Below, one piece after another: positions 60,272 through 64,000 of a stretch of DNA of 64,000 bases (positions are counted from its first letter, which is position 1; each line of letters starts with the position of its first letter). The DNA comes from Nonomuraea sp. SYSU D8015. Its GTDB lineage: Bacteria; Actinomycetota; Actinomycetes; Streptosporangiales; Streptosporangiaceae. The notes under the pieces are model-generated. The model worked only from the letters and a program-made list of their open reading frames with translations. It made no database searches and was not told the DNA's origin. Both the position numbers and the translations under genes were made by a program. The stretch is from the NCBI RefSeq assembly GCF_008065375.1, contig NZ_VJYI01000027.1, forward strand, positions 1-64,000, read 5' to 3'.

Positions 60272-61306
60272 ATGTCGCCGGAAGGCCGCCCGGTCCGTCT
60301 ACAGGACGTCGCGGAGCACGCCGGAGTCTCGCTCGCCACCGCGTCCCGCATGTTGAGCGACGCCGATTACAAGGGACGGGCCTCCCTGCGCAACCGGGTC
60401 TTCTCGTCCGCGGCCGAGCTCGGATACCTGCCCAACCTGCACGCACGGGCGCTCGCCAGCTCGACCTCGACGAGTGTGGGGCTCGTCGTGCACGACGTGC
60501 GTGACTCGTACTTCGCCATGATCGCAGGAGGAGTGATCAAGGTCGCCGAGGCGCACAAGCTGCTCGTCACCATGGTGTGCACGTATCGCAACCCCCAGCA
60601 GGAGCTCAACTACGTCAGCTTGCTCAGCGCGCAGCGTCCACGCGCGATCATCCTGGCGGGCAGCTCGTTCTCCGACCGGGCTCATTCCGCCGCGCTGATG
60701 GAGCAGCTTTCGGCGTATCAGGCCTCCGGGGGAGCGATCGTGTCGGTGACCCGGGGACGCAAGATCGGCCACATCGTCGACGTGGGCAACGTCGAGGCCA
60801 CCCGCCAACTCGCCCACCGGCTCGTCGATCTCGGGCACACCTCGTTCGGCGTGATCTCCGGGCCGGCCAAGCTCATGGCGGTGCGCGACCGCATGCGCGG
60901 GTTCCGGCTCGGCCTCCAGGATCGAGGCATCGAGCTCCCCTCCGACTCGATCGTCCGCGTGGACATCTCCCGAGACGGCGGCGCCCGGGGCGCCCGCCTG
61001 CTGCTCGACCGTCCGCACCGGCCGACGTGCATCTTCGGGATCGCCGACGTCGTGGCGGTCGGCGCGATGGCGTGGATCAGGTCCGCCGGTCTGCGTATCC
61101 CGGCGGACATCTCGGTGGCGGGGTTCGGCGGCACGCCGCTGGCCTCCGACGCAGTCCCGGGCCTGACCACGGTCGAACTCCCGCTCGAGCGCATCGGCCA
61201 GGTCGCGATGGAGCTCGCGCTGCTGCCCAGGGAGGAGCCACCTCACACCGTGGCGGTAGGGGGCACCGTGCTGCTGCGGGACAGCACGGCACCGCCACAA
61301 CCGTGA
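60272..61306 (+). CDS. LacI-family regulator of the Gfo/Idh-isomerase operon
   Basis: 344 aa; ATG 60272 preceded by GGGGAG 5 nt upstream. HTH RLQDVAEHAGVSLATASRMLSDADYKGRASLRNRV; effector domain SVGLVVHDVRDSYFAMIAGGVIKVAE ... HIVDVGNVEATRQLAHRLVDLGHTSFGVISGP ... VAGFGGTPLASDAVPGLTTVELPLERIG. Convergent with the oxidoreductase/isomerase operon, with matching GCGCTTTC boxes before both, so it is the likely repressor. Confidence 0.86.
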   Translation: MSPEGRPVRLQDVAEHAGVSLATASRMLSDADYKGRASLRNRVFSSAAELGYLPNLHARALASSTSTSVGLVVHDVRDSYFAMIAGGVIKVAEAHKLLVTMVCTYRNPQQELNYVSLLSAQRPRAIILAGSSFSDRAHSAALMEQLSAYQASGGAIVSVTRGRKIGHIVDVGNVEATRQLAHRLVDLGHTSFGVISGPAKLMAVRDRMRGFRLGLQDRGIELPSDSIVRVDISRDGGARGARLLLDRPHRPTCIFGIADVVAVGAMAWIRSAGLRIPADISVAGFGGTPLASDAVPGLTTVELPLERIGQVAMELALLPREEPPHTVAVGGTVLLRDSTAPPQP

Positions 61307-61322
61307 CTCCCGGCAGAAACGA

Positions 61323-62177
61323 TCAGCCGAGCACCCCCGCCGCGAACCGCTTCTTGATCATACGAATCACCTCGTCCGGAGGAGACGACCAGACCCTCTC
61401 ATTGAAGATCTCGACCTCGATCGGTCCGCCGTAGCCGGCGGCGTCGACCGCGCGGGTCATCGACCGCAGGTCGATCACACCGTCGCCGGGCACGCCCCGG
61501 CCGAAGACCGGGTGCGGCTGTGGCACCAGCCAGTCGCACACCTGGTAGCCGATGATCCGATCGCCGGCGCGCCGGATGTCCTCGGCGAGTCGCGGGTCCC
61601 ACCACACGTTGTACGTGTCGACCGCGACGCCCACCTCGTCCGGCCGGAACTGCGCCGCCAGCTCGACTGCTTGGGCCATGGTCACGATGACCGACCGCTC
61701 CGCGCACATCATCGGATGCAGCGGTTCCACGGCGAGCCGCACTCCGCGCTCCACCGCGTAGGGCACGAGTTCGGCCAGACCATCGCGCACGGCGTCGCGG
61801 GCGGCCGGAAGGTCGCGATCGGCCGCTACCCCACCGCAAACGAGGTACAGGACGTCGGCGCCGAGCCGCGCGGTCATGTCGATCGCCCGCTCGTTGTCAG
61901 CCCGGCCGGACCATGGTCCGTCGGGGCTGTTGTCGGTGAAGAAGCCGGCACGGCAGACGCTGGAGACCGCGACGCCGTGATCGTCGAGGATGCTGACGGC
62001 CTTCTCCACGCCGATCTCCGCTACGCGATCCAGCCACGCGCCCACGTATCTGATGCCGTGGCGCGCGCATCCCCGTACGGTCTCCTCGAAGGTCCAGCTC
62101 TTCACCGTGATCTGGTTGATGCTGAGGCGGTCCGTGACCATCGGCGCGTCCTCTTCGGCGGGGGGAGGGATGTCCAT
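61323..62177 (-). CDS. Sugar phosphate isomerase/epimerase (AP-endonuclease-2 TIM barrel)
   Basis: 284 aa from ATG 62177, which overlaps the oxidoreductase stop (TGATG); an internal ATG at 62141 is the alternative. Xylose-isomerase-like TIM barrel: NQITVKSWTFEETVRGCARHGIRYVGAW, ADVLYLVCGG, VRLAVEPLHPMM (Glu ligand), VGVAVDTYNVWWDP (Asp ligand), VCDWLVPQPHPV, and GPIEVEIFNERVW. Such enzymes pair with Gfo/Idh dehydrogenases in sugar or inositol breakdown. End of the operon, convergent with the LacI gene. Confidence 0.83.
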   Translation of the reverse strand: MDIPPPAEEDAPMVTDRLSINQITVKSWTFEETVRGCARHGIRYVGAWLDRVAEIGVEKAVSILDDHGVAVSSVCRAGFFTDNSPDGPWSGRADNERAIDMTARLGADVLYLVCGGVAADRDLPAARDAVRDGLAELVPYAVERGVRLAVEPLHPMMCAERSVIVTMAQAVELAAQFRPDEVGVAVDTYNVWWDPRLAEDIRRAGDRIIGYQVCDWLVPQPHPVFGRGVPGDGVIDLRSMTRAVDAAGYGGPIEVEIFNERVWSSPPDEVIRMIKKRFAAGVLG

Positions 62178-63337
62178 CACAACGCCGGAATCTCCAGGTC
62201 GGGGATGTCGATCCAACGGCGCTCGTGCCACGATCGCATCGCGAGCTCGGCGAGCTGAACGCCTTTGGCCCCTTCCAGCAGGTCCCACGGGAACTCGGCG
62301 TCCTCGACGACGTGGCGGAGGAACATCTCCCACTGAATGCGGAACGCGTTGCCGAACTCCTGGTTGTCCGGAACCTCCGACCAGCCGGCCCGGAAGTCGA
62401 TCGGGTTGGGGATGTCAGGATTCCAGACCGGCATCGGCGTGTTGGCGCGCGACTGCACGCGGCAGTCACGCAGTCCGGCGATGGCGCTGCCCAGCGTGCC
62501 GTCGAGCTGCCATTCGCCGATCTCGTCGCGGTACGGGCGGGTCACCCACGAGGTGGTGAACTGCGCCAGCACACCGTTGTCGAACTGGAACATGCCGTAC
62601 GCCGCGTCCTCGGCCGTCGCCCGGTATTCGTCGCCGTTCTCGTCCCAGCGGCGGGGGATGTGGACCTGGCCGTGGCAGAGCACGGACTTGACCGGTCCGA
62701 TGATGTTGTCGAGCACGTACCGCCAGTGCGGGTACATGTCCAGGATCAGGCCGCCCCCCTCCTCCGCGCGGTAGTTCCACGATGGCCGGTTGGGCTGTTG
62801 CCAGTCGCCTTCGAAGACCCAGTACCCGAAGTTGAGCCGGAAACTGAGGAGGTCTCCGAAGAACCCGCCGTCGATCAGCCGCTTCAGCTTGCGGATTCCC
62901 GGCAGGAACAGCTTGTCCTGGACGACTCCGTGCTTGACGCCGGCCGCGTCGGCCAGCCGGACCAGTTCGAGCGCCTCATTGAGGTTGCCCGCGGTCGGCT
63001 TCTCGCAGAAGACGTGCTTGCCGGCCGCGATGGCCGCCTTGACGGCCTCGGCGCGCAGGTCGGTGAGCTGGGCGTCGAAGTAGATCGTGTCGTTCGGATC
63101 GGCGAGGGCCTCGTCGAGGCTGGTGGTCCAGCGATCGACGCCGTAGCGGCTCGCGAGCTCCTTGAGCTTGGCGGCGTTGCGGCCGACGAGAATCGGGTCG
63201 ACGAGGAGTTTTCGTCCATCGGCGAGGGTCAGCCCGCCCTGGTCCCTGATGGCGACGATCGACCGGTCGAGGTGCTGGCGAGTCCCCATCCGACCGGTGA
63301 CGCCGTTCATGATGATGCCCACCCGGATCTGGTCCAT
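62177..63337 (-). CDS. Gfo/Idh/MocA-family oxidoreductase
   Basis: 386 aa from ATG 63337; an in-frame ATG at 63367 lies in the operator. The N-terminal fold is unusual in starting IRVGIIMNGVTGRMGTRQHLDRS, with the EKP motif in GKHVFCEKPTAGNLNEAL (~115) and the His-bearing YPHWRYVLDNIIGPV. The VTGRMG loop resembles dihydrodipicolinate-reductase-type Rossmann loops. Coupled to the isomerase. Substrate unknown (sugar acid or cyclitol likely). Confidence 0.82.
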   Translation of the reverse strand: MDQIRVGIIMNGVTGRMGTRQHLDRSIVAIRDQGGLTLADGRKLLVDPILVGRNAAKLKELASRYGVDRWTTSLDEALADPNDTIYFDAQLTDLRAEAVKAAIAAGKHVFCEKPTAGNLNEALELVRLADAAGVKHGVVQDKLFLPGIRKLKRLIDGGFFGDLLSFRLNFGYWVFEGDWQQPNRPSWNYRAEEGGGLILDMYPHWRYVLDNIIGPVKSVLCHGQVHIPRRWDENGDEYRATAEDAAYGMFQFDNGVLAQFTTSWVTRPYRDEIGEWQLDGTLGSAIAGLRDCRVQSRANTPMPVWNPDIPNPIDFRAGWSEVPDNQEFGNAFRIQWEMFLRHVVEDAEFPWDLLEGAKGVQLAELAMRSWHERRWIDIPDLEIPAL

Positions 63338-63364
63338 GCTCACTCTTTTCTTGAGGAAAAACTG

Positions 63365-63376
63365 CAAGCGCTTTCT
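63365..63376. promoter_or_regulatory. AAGCGCTTTC box before the Gfo/Idh operon
   Basis: CAAGCGCTTTCT, 28 nt upstream of the oxidoreductase start and overlapping the stop codon of the upstream amidohydrolase gene. Same box as those before the second LacI gene. Confidence 0.5.
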
Positions 63377-64000
63377 ATATTTGCCACGTTTCCCCTGTCA
63401 AGGCCGCCGGGCGCCGGGAGCCGGCCAGCAGCCGCCGCGCGGTGGCTCCCAGGACGGCCGCGACCTGCTCGTCGGACAGGCGTTCACCCTGAGCGGCGGC
63501 CCTGGTGACGGCCTCGACGGGATCGGCGCACCCCGTCGGGAACGGGTAGTCGCTGCCGAGCATCACCTGGCCGGCGCCGGCGAAGCCGATCAGCCACGAC
63601 AGGGCCTGAGCCGAGTGGGTCAGCGAGTCGAAGTAGAGCCGCTGCAGGCATTCGCTCGGCGCGGCCATGCCCGGCGCCCGTTCCAGGGCGGCGATCGCGT
63701 CGAAGCGCCCGGCGACGTAGGGCAGGAAGCCGCCCCCGTGTACGACGCAAAGGCGCAGCTCGGGGAAGCGCCGGAGCGTTCCGGCCAGCGCCATGGCGCC
63801 GACGGCCGCCGTCGACTGGGCGGGATTGTCCACGATGTCGGTCAGGCGGGAGAAGGCGATCCCGGCAGGTGAGGCCGGCCGCCAGGGATGGAGGAGAACA
63901 AGGGCGCCGGCGCGGCTCGCCGCGTGCCAGAACGCGTCCCAGTCGGGCTCGTGGAGGGCGGGCCCGGAGCCTCCGAGACCGATCTCGGCGCCGTGGAAAC
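63375..64000 (-). CDS. Amidohydrolase-2 family protein, N-terminus beyond window
   Basis: The frame is open from 64000 to the TAG at 63375-63377, so the start lies outside the window. About 208 residues are visible: FHGAEIGLGGSGPALHEPDW then ALVLLHPWRPA with a metal His, LRLCVVHGGGFLPYVAGRFDA (second His), and VMLGSDYPFPTG with the catalytic Asp, the amidohydrolase-2/ACMSD pattern. Same strand and 37 nt before the Gfo/Idh gene, so it may belong to the same pathway, though a regulatory box lies between them. Confidence 0.82.
   Translation of the reverse strand, partial: FHGAEIGLGGSGPALHEPDWDAFWHAASRAGALVLLHPWRPASPAGIAFSRLTDIVDNPAQSTAAVGAMALAGTLRRFPELRLCVVHGGGFLPYVAGRFDAIAALERAPGMAAPSECLQRLYFDSLTHSAQALSWLIGFAGAGQVMLGSDYPFPTGCADPVEAVTRAAAQGERLSDEQVAAVLGATARRLLAGSRRPAALTGETWQI

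Noticed and set aside
1..64000. CRISPR array, tRNA or rRNA genes
   Set aside because: No regularly spaced direct repeats of CRISPR type and no cloverleaf or rRNA-like sequence were found by eye; a tRNAscan and CRISPR search would be needed to be sure.
1..64000. Secondary-metabolite gene cluster
   Set aside because: Several regulators and transporters are present, but no PKS, NRPS, terpene synthase, lanthipeptide or siderophore core gene was seen.

Overview
The window is about 70% GC and almost every gene shows strong G/C third-position bias. GTG and TTG starts are common, 1-4 nt start/stop overlaps (ATGA, GTGA, TTGA, TGATG) join many operons, and the families present (lgt with a GTG start, DesK/NarL-type two-component pairs, GOLPH3-like GPP34, a MerR-TOBE molybdate regulator) point to a soil actinomycete chromosome. 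A Streptosporangiales member such as Nonomuraea is the best guess, but that is inference. No tRNA, rRNA, CRISPR array or replication origin was seen.

Layout. 1-4.8 kb: a branched-chain-amino-acid-type ABC operon (livH-livM-livG, minus strand) whose livG is cut by an IS3-family element, then a LysR regulator. 5.0-14.8 kb: a coherent carbohydrate/protein catabolic regulon. Two tandem secreted HExxH metalloprotease-like paralogues and a GH127 beta-L-arabinofuranosidase with a three-gene sugar ABC importer flank a LacI regulator, and both operons carry the same promoter-plus-operator cassette. 15-17.7 kb: a two-component system and lgt. 17.7-19.4 kb: a decayed patch (IS701 and GntR remnants, a secreted repeat protein). 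19.5-22.5 kb: molybdate regulator and modABC. 22.5-31.1 kb: mixed single genes (Gfo/Idh oxidoreductase, PLP enzyme, VOC protein, ArsR-arsenate reductase fusion, EamA exporter with a local frame disturbance, TetR/DUF6463 pair, histidine phosphatase, MFS exporter coupled to a MerR-PP2C fusion).

31.4-34.8 kb: a DUF1835 protein, then a wrecked Tn3-family transposon with a tyrosine recombinase and a TnpI/IRS-like recombination site. 34.9-38.6 kb: a second two-component pair and small membrane proteins. 38.7-42.1 kb: an HATPase, then a GOLPH3/ribbon-helix-helix/SPFH operon bracketed by two diverged inverted ~59-bp repeats. 42.2-46.1 kb: two exported hydrolases and a third two-component pair. 46.4-48.9 kb: an UPF0718-type permease with two tandem TIGR03943-like partners, one with a His-rich loop. 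48.9-52.2 kb: IS21 and IS110 remnants around a phosphotransferase gene and a decayed serine hydrolase. 52.5-64 kb: epoxide hydrolase; an amidohydrolase plus NitT/TauT-type ABC importer with two different permeases, divergent from a LacI regulator with matching palindromes; a second LacI regulator and a Gfo/Idh-isomerase-amidohydrolase operon sharing AAGCGCTTTC-like boxes.

The most interesting unit is the 5-15 kb regulon. I infer, without proof, that it handles plant hydroxyproline-rich glycoproteins: secreted proteases would cut the backbone, the ABC importer would take up released arabino-oligosaccharides, and GH127 would cleave them.
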